Numbered from the stretch's first letter, positions 16,127 to 25,546 are shown. The stretch is 45,457 nt of DNA from Alphaproteobacteria bacterium (GCA_022822125.1 JAJECF010000034.1:1-45457), one strand, 5' to 3'. Notes: generated by a model not told the origin, from the letters alone. Program-made: numbers and translations.

Positions 16127-17604
16127 TCCGCCCGCCGGAATGTCGTGGCGTGCGGGTAGCGCTCGCCCGTCGCCAGGTCGGCCGCCACGATGTCGAACTG
16201 CGTCACGGCCTCCGGCGTCGCCGAGATCGGCGCGGCGACATAGATGCGCAGCGTGCGGAGCCGGTCTGGGCCGACCGGAACATCGCTGCCGCCGCCTCCG
16301 ACCGCGGAGAGAGCGGCGCCGGGCAGCCCTTCCGCCAGAATGCGGAAGCGGCGTGTCTCGTGCCGCTTGTTCTGGAGCTTGACCGTGTAGCCGTTGCGGA
16401 AGCTGCCGTCGGAAAGCCGCACGAACAGCGGGTTGCGGTCCCGCAGGACGGTGATCTCCGTGTCGCCGCGCGAGAGCAGGGCGGCGAGCATGACCGCGCC
16501 GACCAGCGCAATCGACACGGCATACAACATGGTGCGCGGGCGCATGAGGCTGAGGCGGCGCCAGAGCGGCCGCCCGGCGGCTTCGGTGGACGGGTCCGCA
16601 AGGCCGGCCACGGTGTCGTAGGCGATCAGGCCGCGCGGCCGGCCGACCCGGTCCATGATGTCGTTGCACGCATCGACGCAGAGCGCGCAGTTGATGCATT
16701 CGAGCTGGTTGCCGTCGCGGATGTCGATCCCCATCGGGCAGACGGCCACGCAGGTCCTGCAATCGACGCAGTCCCCCCGCCCCTCCCAGCTCTGGCCCCG
16801 TTTGTGGGAGCCGCGCGGCTCGCCCCGCTCGCGGCGATAGGTCACCAGCATCGAATGTTCGTCGAGCATCGCGCCCTGGATGCGCGGCCAGGGGCACATG
16901 AAGGTGCAGACCTGCTCGCGCGCATGGCCGGCCAGCAGATAGGTGGTGCAGGTCAGCAGCGCGATGAACAGGTAGGACACCATCGGCGCGTCGAACCGGA
17001 CGAGGTCGGCGGCAAGCGTCGGCGCGTCCGCAAAATAGAAGACCCAGGCGCCCCCGGTGGCGAGCGCGATCAGCAGCCAGACCCCGTGTTTCGCCGCCCG
17101 CCGGGCCAGCTTCCGCCCGGTCCAGCGCGCGCGGTCGAGGCGCATTTGTGCATTGCGGTCGCCGTCTATGCGCCGCTCGACCCACATGAACAGGTCGGTC
17201 CAGACCGTCTGGGGACAGGCATATCCGCACCAGACGCGGCCGGCGACGCTGCTCACCAGGAACAGGGTGAGGGCCGCAAGGATGAGCAGGCCGGTGATGT
17301 AGTAAACCTCCTGCGGCCAGATCTCGATGAAGAAGAAGTAGAAGCGCTGTCCGGGAAAGTCGATCAGCACCGCCTGGTCGGGCGCATTCGGGCCTCGGTC
17401 CCATCGAATCCAGGGCAGGATGTAATAGACCCCGAGAGTGGCCGCGAGCACGGCCCATTTCACCGTTCGGTAGCGTCCGGAAACGGCGCGCGGGAAGATC
17501 TTGGCCCGTTTTTCGTAGAGCGGACGGCGCTCGGCAGCGTTCACCGGCTCGACGTCGATCCTGCCGACATCGGCGGTCTGCGGCTGGGCTGGCGCTGCAT
17601 TCAT
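16123..17604 (-). CDS. ccoG: cbb3 oxidase accessory ferredoxin-like protein CcoG/FixG
   Basis: A 493-residue polytopic protein with cytoplasmic iron-sulfur domain, linked to copper delivery or reduction for cbb3 assembly. Membrane segments lie near 48-66, 98-120, 175-192, 205-226 and 340-360. Cys-rich motifs are VWCGYACPQT (126, 130), CTFMCPW (233, 237), and two 4Fe-4S clusters: Cys279/282/285/289 and Cys303/306/309/313. A C-terminal immunoglobulin-like domain (about 370-493) ends the protein, as in FixG. It lies 69 bp downstream of ccoP and overlaps ccoH. Confidence 0.95.
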   Translation of the reverse strand: MNAAPAQPQTADVGRIDVEPVNAAERRPLYEKRAKIFPRAVSGRYRTVKWAVLAATLGVYYILPWIRWDRGPNAPDQAVLIDFPGQRFYFFFIEIWPQEVYYITGLLILAALTLFLVSSVAGRVWCGYACPQTVWTDLFMWVERRIDGDRNAQMRLDRARWTGRKLARRAAKHGVWLLIALATGGAWVFYFADAPTLAADLVRFDAPMVSYLFIALLTCTTYLLAGHAREQVCTFMCPWPRIQGAMLDEHSMLVTYRRERGEPRGSHKRGQSWEGRGDCVDCRTCVAVCPMGIDIRDGNQLECINCALCVDACNDIMDRVGRPRGLIAYDTVAGLADPSTEAAGRPLWRRLSLMRPRTMLYAVSIALVGAVMLAALLSRGDTEITVLRDRNPLFVRLSDGSFRNGYTVKLQNKRHETRRFRILAEGLPGAALSAVGGGGSDVPVGPDRLRTLRIYVAAPISATPEAVTQFDIVAADLATGERYPHATTFRRAE

Positions 17605-17673
17605 CGCTGCATACCCGGTTCGGAGAGCAACTCCCCATGCGCCGGCATGGAGCCGGCGCCGCCGGAAGGCGGG

Positions 17674-18537
17674 CTAAGTGCCGCCACCCAGCGAATGGAC
17701 GTAGATCGCGAGCTGCTTGATCGTTTCAGGCGGCAGCCGGCCGCCCCAATTCGGCATCACGCCGCCCCGCGAGTTCTCGACCTGCGCGCGGATCGCTTCG
17801 TAGTCGCCGCCATAGAGCCAGATCGCGTCGGTGAGATTGGGCGCACCCAGTTCCATGACGCCCTTGCCGTCCTCGCCGTGGCAGGTGGCGCATTCCTCGG
17901 CGAAGAGCTCCGCGCCTTCGCCCTCCGCCGCCGCGCCCTCCCCGGAAGACAGCGACATCGTATAGCGGACGACCGCCTCGATCTGTCCGGGTTCGAGCAG
18001 CTCGTCGCGGCCGTAAGCCGGCATTTCGTTGAATCTCGCGTCCTCGTCGCTTTCGTTGCGAACCCCGTGCCGGATCGTGAAGGCGATCTCCTCCAGGCTG
18101 CCGCCCCAGAGCCAGTCGTCGTCGTTGAGATTGGGATATCCGGCGGAGCCTTCCGCTCCCGAGCCGTGGCACTGGGAGCAGTTGACGGCGAACGCCGACC
18201 GCCCGCCGGCGAGCGCGAAGGACAGAAGCTCGGGATCCGCCTGGATTTCCTCAAGCGGAGCCTCCGCAATGCGCTCGACATAACGGGCCTGCATCGCGCG
18301 GTTGTCGGCAAGCCGCTCCGCGACGACGGCGCGCTGCGAATAGCCGAGCACGCCCCGCGTGTAGTCCTCGACCATCGGCCAGGCCGGCATGGCGATCCAG
18401 TAGCCGACGGACCAGATCACGGTGGCGTAGAAGGTCCAGAGCCACCAGCGCGGCAGCGGCTTGTCGAGCTCGGTGATGCCGTCCCACTCATGCCCGGTGG
18501 TCGGGACGTCATCGGACTGACCGTTCCTCCCGGCCAT
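17674..18537 (-). CDS. ccoP: cbb3 cytochrome c oxidase subunit III (diheme cytochrome c)
   Basis: A 287-residue membrane-anchored diheme cytochrome that passes electrons to CcoO/CcoN. After a short cytoplasmic N-terminus (HEWDGITELDKPLPRWW, the CcoP signature) there is one membrane helix (about 31-52). Two cytochrome c domains follow, with heme motifs at 120-124 (CSQCH) and 216-220 (CATCH) and a MPNWGG axial-Met region near the end. ATG 18537 is preferred: AAGGAGG lies seven bases upstream, whereas the TTG two codons earlier would sit one base from it. It follows ccoQ by two bases. Confidence 0.95.
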   Translation of the reverse strand: MAGRNGQSDDVPTTGHEWDGITELDKPLPRWWLWTFYATVIWSVGYWIAMPAWPMVEDYTRGVLGYSQRAVVAERLADNRAMQARYVERIAEAPLEEIQADPELLSFALAGGRSAFAVNCSQCHGSGAEGSAGYPNLNDDDWLWGGSLEEIAFTIRHGVRNESDEDARFNEMPAYGRDELLEPGQIEAVVRYTMSLSSGEGAAAEGEGAELFAEECATCHGEDGKGVMELGAPNLTDAIWLYGGDYEAIRAQVENSRGGVMPNWGGRLPPETIKQLAIYVHSLGGGT

Positions 18538-18539
18538 GG

Positions 18540-18689
18540 TCAATCCTCCTTGAGCGGAATGCTTGCCGCATCCCGGAACCTGGCGCGGTTGCGCGGCCAG
18601 AGCGCATAGACGACGGCGGCGAGGAACATGACGACAAGCGCGACTAGCCCCCAGGTGGCAGCGAAGGTGCGGACCGACTCGTAATCCAT
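18540..18689 (-). CDS. ccoQ: cbb3 oxidase small subunit CcoQ/FixQ
   Basis: A 49-residue subunit. It reads MDYESVRTFAATWGLVALVV, continues through one membrane helix (about 11-30), then the ALWPRNRARFRDAASIPL tail with the basic PxNR-type motif typical of CcoQ. It stabilises the CcoP-core association. It lies between ccoO (13-bp gap) and ccoP (2-bp gap), the canonical position. The ribosome binding site GAGGAGGGC precedes ATG 18689. It is short enough to be missed by a 60-codon cutoff. Confidence 0.92.
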   Translation of the reverse strand: MDYESVRTFAATWGLVALVVMFLAAVVYALWPRNRARFRDAASIPLKED

Positions 18690-18702
18690 GATCCGGCCCT
18701 CC

Positions 18703-19437
18703 TCAGCGCAGCGCTTCGCCCTCGGCGCGGTAGGCGTCGAAATCCACCAGCGTGCCGAGCATCTGCAGATAGGCGATCAGGGCATCCATCTCGGAAACCA
18801 TGTCGGGATTGCCGTCGAAGTCGCGCAGCTGCGCCTTCGGGTACCGCTCCAAGACGGCTTCCGCCCCGTCCGACTCCGGGTCCGCCTGCGCGGCCGCGTC
18901 GGTGCGGGCATTCGCGATCATCTCTTCCGTATAGGGCACGCCCAGCGCGGCATTGGCGCGGAGGTCGGCCTCGATATCGTCCAGATCGGCCGGGCGCTTC
19001 ATCAGGAAGGCGTAGCCGGGCATGATCGATTCCGGCACGACGTTCTTCGGGCGGATCAGATGTTCGCGGTGCCAGTCGTCGGAATAGCGCCCGCCGACCC
19101 GGGCGAGGTCCGGCCCGGTCCGTTTCGACCCCCACTGGAACGGGCGGTCGTACATGCTCTCCGCGGCCAGGCTGTAATGTCCGTAGCGGTCCACCTCGTC
19201 GCGGAGCGAGCGCACCATCTGCGAGTGGCAATTGTAGCAGCCTTCGCGGACATAGATGTTGCGCCCGGCCAGTTCGAGCGGCGAGTAGGGCCGCATGCCG
19301 CGGACCTTCTCTATCGTGCTGTCGAGATAGTAGAGCGGCACGATTTCCACCAGTCCGCCGATAGACACGACGACCAGCGTCAGCACCAGCATCAGGATCG
19401 AGTTCTTCTCGACGGTTTTGTGGTTGAATTTCGCCAT
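18703..19437 (-). CDS. ccoO: cbb3 cytochrome c oxidase subunit II (monoheme cytochrome c)
   Basis: A 244-residue membrane-bound monoheme cytochrome. The N-terminal helix covers about 12-38, followed by the conserved [23 protein letters not shown] block with the heme c motif at Cys67/Cys70/His71. [18 protein letters not shown] and SIMPGYAFL (axial Met) are typical of CcoO. The protein ends in an [11 protein letters not shown] helix. It lies 12 bp downstream of ccoN. Confidence 0.96.
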   Translation of the reverse strand: MAKFNHKTVEKNSILMLVLTLVVVSIGGLVEIVPLYYLDSTIEKVRGMRPYSPLELAGRNIYVREGCYNCHSQMVRSLRDEVDRYGHYSLAAESMYDRPFQWGSKRTGPDLARVGGRYSDDWHREHLIRPKNVVPESIMPGYAFLMKRPADLDDIEADLRANAALGVPYTEEMIANARTDAAAQADPESDGAEAVLERYPKAQLRDFDGNPDMVSEMDALIAYLQMLGTLVDFDAYRAEGEALR

Positions 19438-19449
19438 TGCCCGGCCTCC

Positions 19450-21081
19450 CTACGCGGCGGCCGGAGCCATCGGGCCCGGCGCCTGCAAGGGTTCCGTTTC
19501 GCGAACATCGCCGCGGGCGGTCCGCCAGAGATTGTAGGCCATGATGAAGGCGCCCACGACGAACAGCAGGCCACCAAGCGCGCGGATCACATAGAAGGGA
19601 TGCATCGCCTCGACGGTTTCCACAAAGGAATATTCCAGGAAGCCCAGCGAATCATATGCGCGCCACATCAGTCCCTGCATGATGCCGGAGACCCACATCG
19701 CGGTGATGTAGAGCACGATACCGAGCGACGAAATCCAGAAATGCCACTCGACCAGCCGGAGCGAATAAAGCCGCTCCCGCCGCCATACCGCTGGCGCCAG
19801 TACATAGAGCGCGCCGAAGCTGACGAAGCCGACCCAGCCGAGTGCGCCGGAATGCACATGGCCTACTGTCCAGTCCGTATAGTGGCTGAGCGCGTTCACC
19901 GCCTTGATCGACATCAGCGGCCCCTCGAAGGTGCTCATGCCGTAGAACGCAACGGAGACGACGAGCATTCGGAGCACGGGGTCCGTGCGCAGCTTGTCCC
20001 AGGCGCCCGATAGTGTCATCAGCCCGTTAATCATCCCGCCCCAGGACGGCATCCACAGCATGATCGAGAAGGTCATGCCGAGCGTCTGCGCCCAGTCCGG
20101 CAGCGCCGTGTAGTGCAGGTGGTGCGGTCCGGCCCATATGTAGAGGAAGATCAGAGCCCAGAAATGAACAATGGACAGGCGGTAGGAATAGACGGGCCGC
20201 TCCGCCTGTTTCGGAATGAAGTAGTACATGATGCCGAGGAAGCCGGCGGTAAGGAAGAAACCGACGGCGTTGTGGCCGTACCACCACTGCGTCAGCGCGT
20301 CCTGCACGCCGGCCCAGGCGACGTAGCTCTTGGGTCCGAAGAACGAAATCGGCAGCGCTGCATTGTTGACCAGATGCAGCATGGCGACGGTGACGATGAA
20401 CGCCAGGTAGAACCAGTTCGCAACGTAGATATGCGGCTCACGCCGCCGCGCCAGCGTCGCCATGAACACCAGCAGGTAGGCGACCCAGACCAGGGTCAGC
20501 CACAGATCGACATACCACTCAGGCTCGGCATATTCCTTCGACTGGGTAATCCCGAGGACGTAGCCCGACGCGGCAAGAACGATGAACAGCTGGTAGCCCC
20601 AGAAGACGAACCAGGGTGCGATACGGCCCGCAAGCCGGGTGCGGCAGGTCCTCTGGACGACGTGGAACGAGGTCGCGATCAGCACATTGCCGCCGAACGC
20701 GAAGATTACGGCTGACGTATGGACCGGGCGCAGGCGGCCGAAATTCGTCCAGGGCAGGTCGAAATTGAGCACCGGAAAGGCCAGCTGCAAGGCAATCCAC
20801 AGACCGGCGACAAAGCCGACCAGACCCCAGAAAGTCGATGCAATAACGCCGGCGCGGACGATGGCTTCGTTATAGTTCGGACGGTCGTCGGACAGCATGG
20901 CTGCCGGAGCCGGGGCGAGCGCCGCCCGAACGGTCAGTAGGACGGCGGCGACGCAGAAGGCCAGGAACAGCAGGCCATGGAAAAGAAAACCGGGGTCCTC
21001 GGCCCGTTGCAGGATTGCAAGGCCGTAAAGCGCTCCCGCAGTGAACAGGCCGCCCCAAAGCCAATTCGTTGCCGCTCGCAT
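19450..21081 (-). CDS. ccoN: cbb3 cytochrome c oxidase subunit I (heme-copper catalytic subunit)
   Basis: A 543-residue catalytic subunit that reduces O2 with high affinity and pumps protons. About fourteen membrane helices include an N-terminal extra pair (7-55), as in FixN of alphaproteobacteria. Expected ligands are present: His121 (RPVHTSA) and His410 for low-spin heme b, His270 (WWYGHNA), His320/His321 (AGPHHLHY) for CuB, and His408 ([10 protein letters not shown]) for heme b3. ATG 21081 follows GGGAG by six bases. It is the first gene of the ccoNOQPGHIS operon. Confidence 0.97.
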   Translation of the reverse strand: MRAATNWLWGGLFTAGALYGLAILQRAEDPGFLFHGLLFLAFCVAAVLLTVRAALAPAPAAMLSDDRPNYNEAIVRAGVIASTFWGLVGFVAGLWIALQLAFPVLNFDLPWTNFGRLRPVHTSAVIFAFGGNVLIATSFHVVQRTCRTRLAGRIAPWFVFWGYQLFIVLAASGYVLGITQSKEYAEPEWYVDLWLTLVWVAYLLVFMATLARRREPHIYVANWFYLAFIVTVAMLHLVNNAALPISFFGPKSYVAWAGVQDALTQWWYGHNAVGFFLTAGFLGIMYYFIPKQAERPVYSYRLSIVHFWALIFLYIWAGPHHLHYTALPDWAQTLGMTFSIMLWMPSWGGMINGLMTLSGAWDKLRTDPVLRMLVVSVAFYGMSTFEGPLMSIKAVNALSHYTDWTVGHVHSGALGWVGFVSFGALYVLAPAVWRRERLYSLRLVEWHFWISSLGIVLYITAMWVSGIMQGLMWRAYDSLGFLEYSFVETVEAMHPFYVIRALGGLLFVVGAFIMAYNLWRTARGDVRETEPLQAPGPMAPAAA

Positions 21082-21119
21082 GCCGCGCTCCCAGCAAACC
21101 AGGGTCCGTTAGCGGCAGG

Positions 21120-21150
21120 ATGATAGCGGAGAGCCCGGGTCGGTTGTCAA
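21120..21150 (-). promoter_or_regulatory. Putative promoter of the ccoNOQPGHIS operon
   Basis: On the minus strand a consensus TTGACA (21145-21150) is followed after 19 bp by TATCAT (21120-21125), giving a leader of about 30 bases to ccoN. The spacer is one to two bases too long for an ideal promoter, which would suit an activator-assisted one. No FNR/FixK half-site pair (TTGAT-N4-ATCAA) was seen between 21082 and 21200. Confidence 0.5.
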
Positions 21151-21168
21151 TGAATCGGAGCTCTTGCG

Positions 21169-21696
21169 CGCTCCGGACCAGCCTGCGAGGGCGGCGCTTG
21201 CCGCTGGCCTACTTTCCGCGAACTGCGCAAGCGGCAGCAGCTTTTCGCGCCGGGCCCGGCGCTGCCGCTCGACTGGGAGGACCTTCCGAGATTGCGGGGC
21301 GAGGTCCGCATCGGCCGGTTCGGAGCGCTTCCCGACAGGGGCCATCTCCGCATCAAGTGTCGGGCGGACGCCTTGGCGGAGCGCCGGCGCAAGGCCAACG
21401 GGCTGGACCATCGCAAGGAGTAAGAGCGGGAGCGGCTGAAGGGCCTGCTGGGCGAAGTGCCGGCCGCCGTGAAGTCCTAGGAGCACCGGGCCGACGAGAT
21501 TGCGGCGGCGCTGCCATGTGGCGCCGAGGATACGGGTGGCGACGGCTACCGCCGTCGTTTCGTCCGGGCCACAGACATCCCGATGACGAAACTGGCAAGG
21601 GCCGAAATTCCGGGCGAGCCGCGTCACCGCACAACCGAAAGTTTACCCCTTTTTGCCCGTGCGTCCGTGCGCCCTGTCGAGAACATTTTGAACTGA
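21169..21696 (+). pseudogene. Decayed reading frame with two internal stops, unidentified
   Basis: One plus-strand frame reads as plausible protein over about 175 codons, interrupted by TAA at 21421-21423 and TAG at 21478-21480. Coherent stretches include FRELRKRQQLFAPGPALPLD, GEVRIGRFGALPDRG and ADALAERRRKANGLDHRKE. The upstream part has no clear start. The frame closes with a TGA at 21694-21696, exactly at the left end of the ISNCY element, so insertion may have cut off the gene's 3' part. I do not recognise the family; the charged helical composition would suit a mobile-element or DNA-binding protein. Confidence 0.4.
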
Positions 21697-21724
21697 CCGG
21701 TTTATGTACCAAATGAGTTGACCG
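21694..21724 (+). repeat. Left terminal inverted repeat of the ISNCY element
   Basis: The inward sequence starts TGACCGGTTTATGTACCAAA and pairs with the right end at 23028-23058. Confidence 0.8.
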
Positions 21725-21817
21725 CTTCTGTTGGGGTTTTTGGCCTGTGGGGCAGTGGTCAGGCGCGGAGCGGCTGTCCACTGCCCCACAGGCCTTGGCC
21801 GGTCGCGTCGAAGCGGA

Positions 21818-22993
21818 TCACGCGGCCTGCCGGGTTGGGATATCGATGGGCTCGCCGGTGGCCCGGTATCGCGCCAGGCATCGGGGGCCGTGGAAGACGG
21901 CCAAAATACCGTCGGGATACTCGTGCACCCTGACCATGGCCTTGACGTAGTGGCGGCGGTGGCGGTCTGCGGGAAGTTGCAGGAGGCGGCGCTTGTAGCG
22001 CACGGTGTTATCGTTGGAGACGGTGCGCTCCTCCTGGATGCAAAGGATATCGTCGAGCGCGCCGGCGAAGGGAACGAAGGCCGAGCCTTCGGCCTCGGCC
22101 GGGGTCTGGAAGCGGGCGTTGTGCCGGGCCAGATAGACGTCCTTGAGGAAACGGTTGGCCCGGTCGATCCCGGCGATGCCAGCGAGCCGGAGTTCCTGCG
22201 GCAGGCGCTTCTGCAAAGTCCCGAACATGCGCTCGGATCGCCCTCTGGCCTCGGGCGAGTATGCCGGGATCAGCTCGATACCGAGCTGGTGCAGGGCACG
22301 ACCGACCTGGGTCGGGTTGTCCTTGTCCACCTTGCCGCCTGCCTCGGGCGTATGCCAGTAGTGGCTGCCTCGGTCAGCATAGAGCGAACAGAACAGCCCG
22401 CGCTCCCGGATCACTTCGCAGAGCGCCCGGAAGCTCGACATCGTGCCCTCCTCCTCGACGAAGAAAGCCGAGTAGATCTCGCTCGTGGCGTCGTCCATGG
22501 TGACGATCAGGTCCCACCAACTGCCGGGCACCCATTCATGGCGCGAGCCGTCCTGGTGCACCATCATGCCGGGCAGCGCGCGCCGCGGGCGCTTGCGCCG
22601 GTGCGCGCCGCGCCGGGGGGCCGGGCGCAAGCGACCATGCGCCTGCAAGGTCAACCGCACCCAGTTGTAGCTGCGCGCGCCGCCGTGCTCGGATACCAGC
22701 TTCTCGTGAAAGTGCTTCGCCGTGAAGTCCCAGTAGCGGGTGTCGAACAGCGCAAGCACCCGCGCCACCTCGTCCACCGGGGCCCGCCGCGCCGACACCC
22801 GGCCCAGGCGGCGATCGTAAAGACCCTCCGCACCCTCCGCCTCGAACCGATCGCGCCAGCGCCGGAAGGTGCGCTCCGACACGCCCAGTATCTCCGCTGC
22901 CTCCGCCTGGCCCAGAACGCCCACAAGCGTGCGACCGTATATCTCCTCGAACTTCATCAATCTCAAACCCTGTGCCTGATCCGTTCGACGCAT
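21818..22993 (-). CDS. ISNCY family transposase (integrase-core DDE)
   Basis: A 391-residue transposase. The N-terminal helix-turn-helix (about 27-60, AEAAEILGVSERTFRRWRDRF) binds the inverted repeats. A retroviral-type integrase core follows with Asp148 (VHQDGS), Asp207 (YADRGSHY) and Glu254 (ARGRSERMFG) in the expected order and spacing. The C-terminal domain (about 330-391) is the usual DNA-contacting tail. The frame is uninterrupted and the length is normal, so the element may still be active. The opening MRRTDQAQGLRLMKFEEIYGR is typical of this group. Confidence 0.92.
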   Translation of the reverse strand: MRRTDQAQGLRLMKFEEIYGRTLVGVLGQAEAAEILGVSERTFRRWRDRFEAEGAEGLYDRRLGRVSARRAPVDEVARVLALFDTRYWDFTAKHFHEKLVSEHGGARSYNWVRLTLQAHGRLRPAPRRGAHRRKRPRRALPGMMVHQDGSRHEWVPGSWWDLIVTMDDATSEIYSAFFVEEEGTMSSFRALCEVIRERGLFCSLYADRGSHYWHTPEAGGKVDKDNPTQVGRALHQLGIELIPAYSPEARGRSERMFGTLQKRLPQELRLAGIAGIDRANRFLKDVYLARHNARFQTPAEAEGSAFVPFAGALDDILCIQEERTVSNDNTVRYKRRLLQLPADRHRRHYVKAMVRVHEYPDGILAVFHGPRCLARYRATGEPIDIPTRQAA

Positions 22994-23027
22994 CCAAACC
23001 CTCCGTGGCTTGGAAGCCTTCTAAAAC

Positions 23028-23058
23028 CGGACAGATCATCTGGTACATAAACCGGACA
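23028..23058 (-). repeat. Right terminal inverted repeat of the ISNCY element
   Basis: Read inward on the minus strand it starts TGTCCGGTTTATGTACCAGA, matching the left repeat with a few mismatches. Confidence 0.8.
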
Positions 23059-23257
23059 TAACTCCTGTTACCGACACCGCCGGGACCGGCGGTTGACTTG
23101 GAGGGAGCGGCATGCCCTAAATCGACGCTGGCAACTTCCCGATCCAGCACGATTCTCGCGCGGCGGCACGGCCACACGCGGCGAATGGCGATACTCTGCT
23201 CCCGTCGCAAGGGTCGTCCGCAGGGACGGGCGGACTTTTCACTGCTGGAGGCATGAG

Positions 23258-23932
23258 ATGGACGAAACCGCGACCAACGACATGGAAACCCAGCAATCCC
23301 ATTACGACAATATCGGGTTCAGCGACCGCACCGGTTTCGGGAATCGGCCGGCCATTCTGGTCATCGACATGTGCCGCGGCATAACCGAACCGGGAAAGAT
23401 GTATATCGACATGGATGCGCATATTCCGCGCATCGCAGCCATACTCGATGCCGCCCGCCACGTCGGGGCGCCGGTGATCTTCACGACCGTTGCCTATCAC
23501 AAGGACCTTTCCGACGCCGGCATGTTCGCAAAGAAGGCGCGGCTGGTGCAGAACCTCCTCTACGGCTCGCCGCTGGTGGACATCGATCCGCGCCTGCCGG
23601 TGCTCGATTCCGATCATCTGATGGTGAAGAAGTTCCCGAGCGCCTTCTACGGCACCAACCTGCAATCGATGCTGACCGGGATCGGTGTGGACACGACGGT
23701 CGTCGTCGGCAATTCCACCAGCGGCTGCATACGCGCAACGGTGTGCGATTCGGTATCGGGCGGTTTCAGGACCGTCGTGCCGGAGGATTGCGTGGCCGAC
23801 CGCGCGCAGCTTTCCCATACCGTCAACCTGTTCGATATGGATGCGAAATACGCGGATGTCGTGTCCAGCGAGGCGGTCGTCAGCTATCTGAACGGCCTGT
23901 CGGGCCCTTCCCGGCTCCGGGCTGCCGGCTGA
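23258..23932 (+). CDS. Isochorismatase-fold amidohydrolase, candidate N-carbamoylsarcosine amidase
   Basis: A 224-residue cysteine hydrolase of the isochorismatase-like superfamily. The triad is Asp37 (LVIDMCRG), Lys124 (MVKKFPSAFYGT) and Cys157 (NSTSGCIRAT). ST-x-GC and SAFYGT are shared with N-carbamoylsarcosine amidases and other C-N hydrolases. ATG 23258 is preferred, with GGAG seven bases upstream; a TTG at 23093 would add a Trp/Arg-rich leader without family resemblance. It lies upstream of an oligopeptide-type ABC importer and hydantoinase hyuAB. In that context hydrolysis of an N-carbamoyl amino acid to amino acid, CO2 and NH3 is the best guess. Confidence 0.85.
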   Translation: MDETATNDMETQQSHYDNIGFSDRTGFGNRPAILVIDMCRGITEPGKMYIDMDAHIPRIAAILDAARHVGAPVIFTTVAYHKDLSDAGMFAKKARLVQNLLYGSPLVDIDPRLPVLDSDHLMVKKFPSAFYGTNLQSMLTGIGVDTTVVVGNSTSGCIRATVCDSVSGGFRTVVPEDCVADRAQLSHTVNLFDMDAKYADVVSSEAVVSYLNGLSGPSRLRAAG

Positions 23933-23998
23933 CATCTCCATTCGGGGACGACCGCAAGTAGAAGACACCCACCGAACCGCCTGAAAGGGGGAGAAACC

Positions 23999-25510
23999 AT
24001 GCGAGAAACCTTCGGTGCGTTGGCGCTGATCCTGTCCGCCGCGCTGATCGGCACCTCGGCAGGCGCCGCTGAACTACGTGTGCGCATCGGGTCCGATGTC
24101 GGCAATCTGGACCCTGCGCGAATCTTCGGTATCGAGAACCAGACCGTCGCCAGCCACGTATATAACGGCCTGGTGAAATACGATCAGGCGACCAACAAGA
24201 TCCTGCCCGATCTTGCCGAAAGCTGGAGCGTATCGGAGGACGGCACCGCGTACACCTTCAAGCTTCGCGACGGCGTGATGTTCCACAAGGGCTACGGCCA
24301 GCTCACGTCGGACGATGTCAAGTTCTCGCTGGAGCGCGTGTTGAACCCCGACACCAAGAGCCGCTATGCGGGCCAGCTCGCAGGCGTGAAGGGGGTGGAA
24401 GCGCCGGATCCGCTCACCGTGCGGGTCGTTCTGGAAGCGCCCAATGCAGGCCTGCTGAACAAGCTCACGGACTTCAACCAGGGCTGGATCGCATCGCGCA
24501 AGGCGGTGACCGAGATCGGTGACAAGCAATACGCCATGCAGCCGGTCGGGACCGGGCCGTTCGTTTTCGACAAATGGTCGCCCGGAAACCAGGTCCGCGT
24601 GGTCGCGAACAAGGACTATTTCGGCGGCGCGCCGAGCCTCGACGCCGTGACCTTCCGCATCATCAAGGACGAAACGGCGGCGGCCATCGCCCTGGAGAAC
24701 GGCGAGATCGATGTGTTTTTCGCCTTGCAGTCCCCGCCGGTCATCGACCGCCTGAAGAAGGCGGACGGCATCACGGTGATGAACCGGGTCGCCAACCACA
24801 CCATCAATCTGGTGCTCAACCAGACCGTCAAGCCGCTCGACGACGTCCGGGTGCGCAAGGCCATCGCATACGGCATCAACCGCGAAGCGTTGATTGCGGG
24901 GTATTTCAAGGGGACCAAGGCGCCGGGACACAGCGTCATCACCTCGTCCTTCCCGGAATACACCGAAGAGGTGCCGCAATACGCCCACGACCCGGAAAAG
25001 GCGAAGGCGCTGCTGAAGGAAGCGGGACAGGAGGGCTTCGAACTGGAGCTCATCACCGTGGGCCTCAGCCCCTATAACGAGCTTGTCATCCCGATGGCGA
25101 GCGATCTCGAGAAAGTCGGCATCAAGACCAAGATCACGGTGCTCGAACGGGGCGCCTACCTGCAGGCGCGCGGCAAGGGCGACATCATGACCTGCATCAC
25201 CGGCATCGTCGGCCCGCCCGATCCGGATTCGCCGCTGGTCTCGCTGTATGCGACCAAGTCGTTCCCTCCGGGGATGAACACTTCGCGCTACGACAAGGCC
25301 GATGACCTGCTGGCGAGCGCTTCGGCGGAGCAGGACCCGGCGAAGCGGACCGCGATCTACCAGCAGGTCATGAGCCAGACCATGGAAGACGTCCCCGTGC
25401 TTCCGCTGTACGCCGATCAGCTCTTCATGGCGCACAGCAGCAAGGTCAAGGGTCTCGTGCAGAACTCGCTGTTCACGGTCCAGGCCTATACCGTCTCGCT
25501 GGAGGAATAG
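23999..25510 (+). CDS. ABC transporter substrate-binding protein, family 5 (peptide/nickel type)
   Basis: A 503-residue periplasmic solute receptor with a Sec signal peptide (about 1-23, cut near AGAA-ELRVRIG). The family 5 opening (NLDPARIFGIENQTVASHVYNGLVKYDQ), YTFKLRDGVMFHKGYGQLTSDDVKFSLER and VRKAIAYGINREALI identify a DppA/OppA-type protein. These receptors bind peptides, opines, glutathione and other small amides. GGGGGAG precedes the ATG. It is the first gene of a five-gene importer and lies 66 bp after the amidase, so the ligand may be the amidase/hydantoinase substrate. Confidence 0.94.
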   Translation: MRETFGALALILSAALIGTSAGAAELRVRIGSDVGNLDPARIFGIENQTVASHVYNGLVKYDQATNKILPDLAESWSVSEDGTAYTFKLRDGVMFHKGYGQLTSDDVKFSLERVLNPDTKSRYAGQLAGVKGVEAPDPLTVRVVLEAPNAGLLNKLTDFNQGWIASRKAVTEIGDKQYAMQPVGTGPFVFDKWSPGNQVRVVANKDYFGGAPSLDAVTFRIIKDETAAAIALENGEIDVFFALQSPPVIDRLKKADGITVMNRVANHTINLVLNQTVKPLDDVRVRKAIAYGINREALIAGYFKGTKAPGHSVITSSFPEYTEEVPQYAHDPEKAKALLKEAGQEGFELELITVGLSPYNELVIPMASDLEKVGIKTKITVLERGAYLQARGKGDIMTCITGIVGPPDPDSPLVSLYATKSFPPGMNTSRYDKADDLLASASAEQDPAKRTAIYQQVMSQTMEDVPVLPLYADQLFMAHSSKVKGLVQNSLFTVQAYTVSLEE

Positions 25511-25546
25511 TCCCTCCGGCCGTCGAACGGGCAGGGGTACTGGCGC

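Larger units (their letters stand above)
21694..23058 (-). mobile_element. ISNCY-type insertion sequence, apparently intact
   Basis: The element is about 1365 bp with one transposase gene. Terminal inverted repeats lie at 21694-21724 and 23028-23058. Their outer parts read TGACCGGTTTATGTACC on the left and TGTCCGGTTTATGTACC on the right (inward), and about 24 of 30 positions match overall. Target-site duplication was not obvious: the flanks GAAC and TAAC do not form a clear repeat. It separates the decayed frame from the amidase gene. Confidence 0.85.

Noticed and set aside
16150..18609. An 819-codon plus-strand open frame opposite ccoGP
   Set aside because: It lies antisense to ccoG and ccoP, which carry intact heme and iron-sulfur motifs; composition is low-complexity Arg/Ala/Asp.
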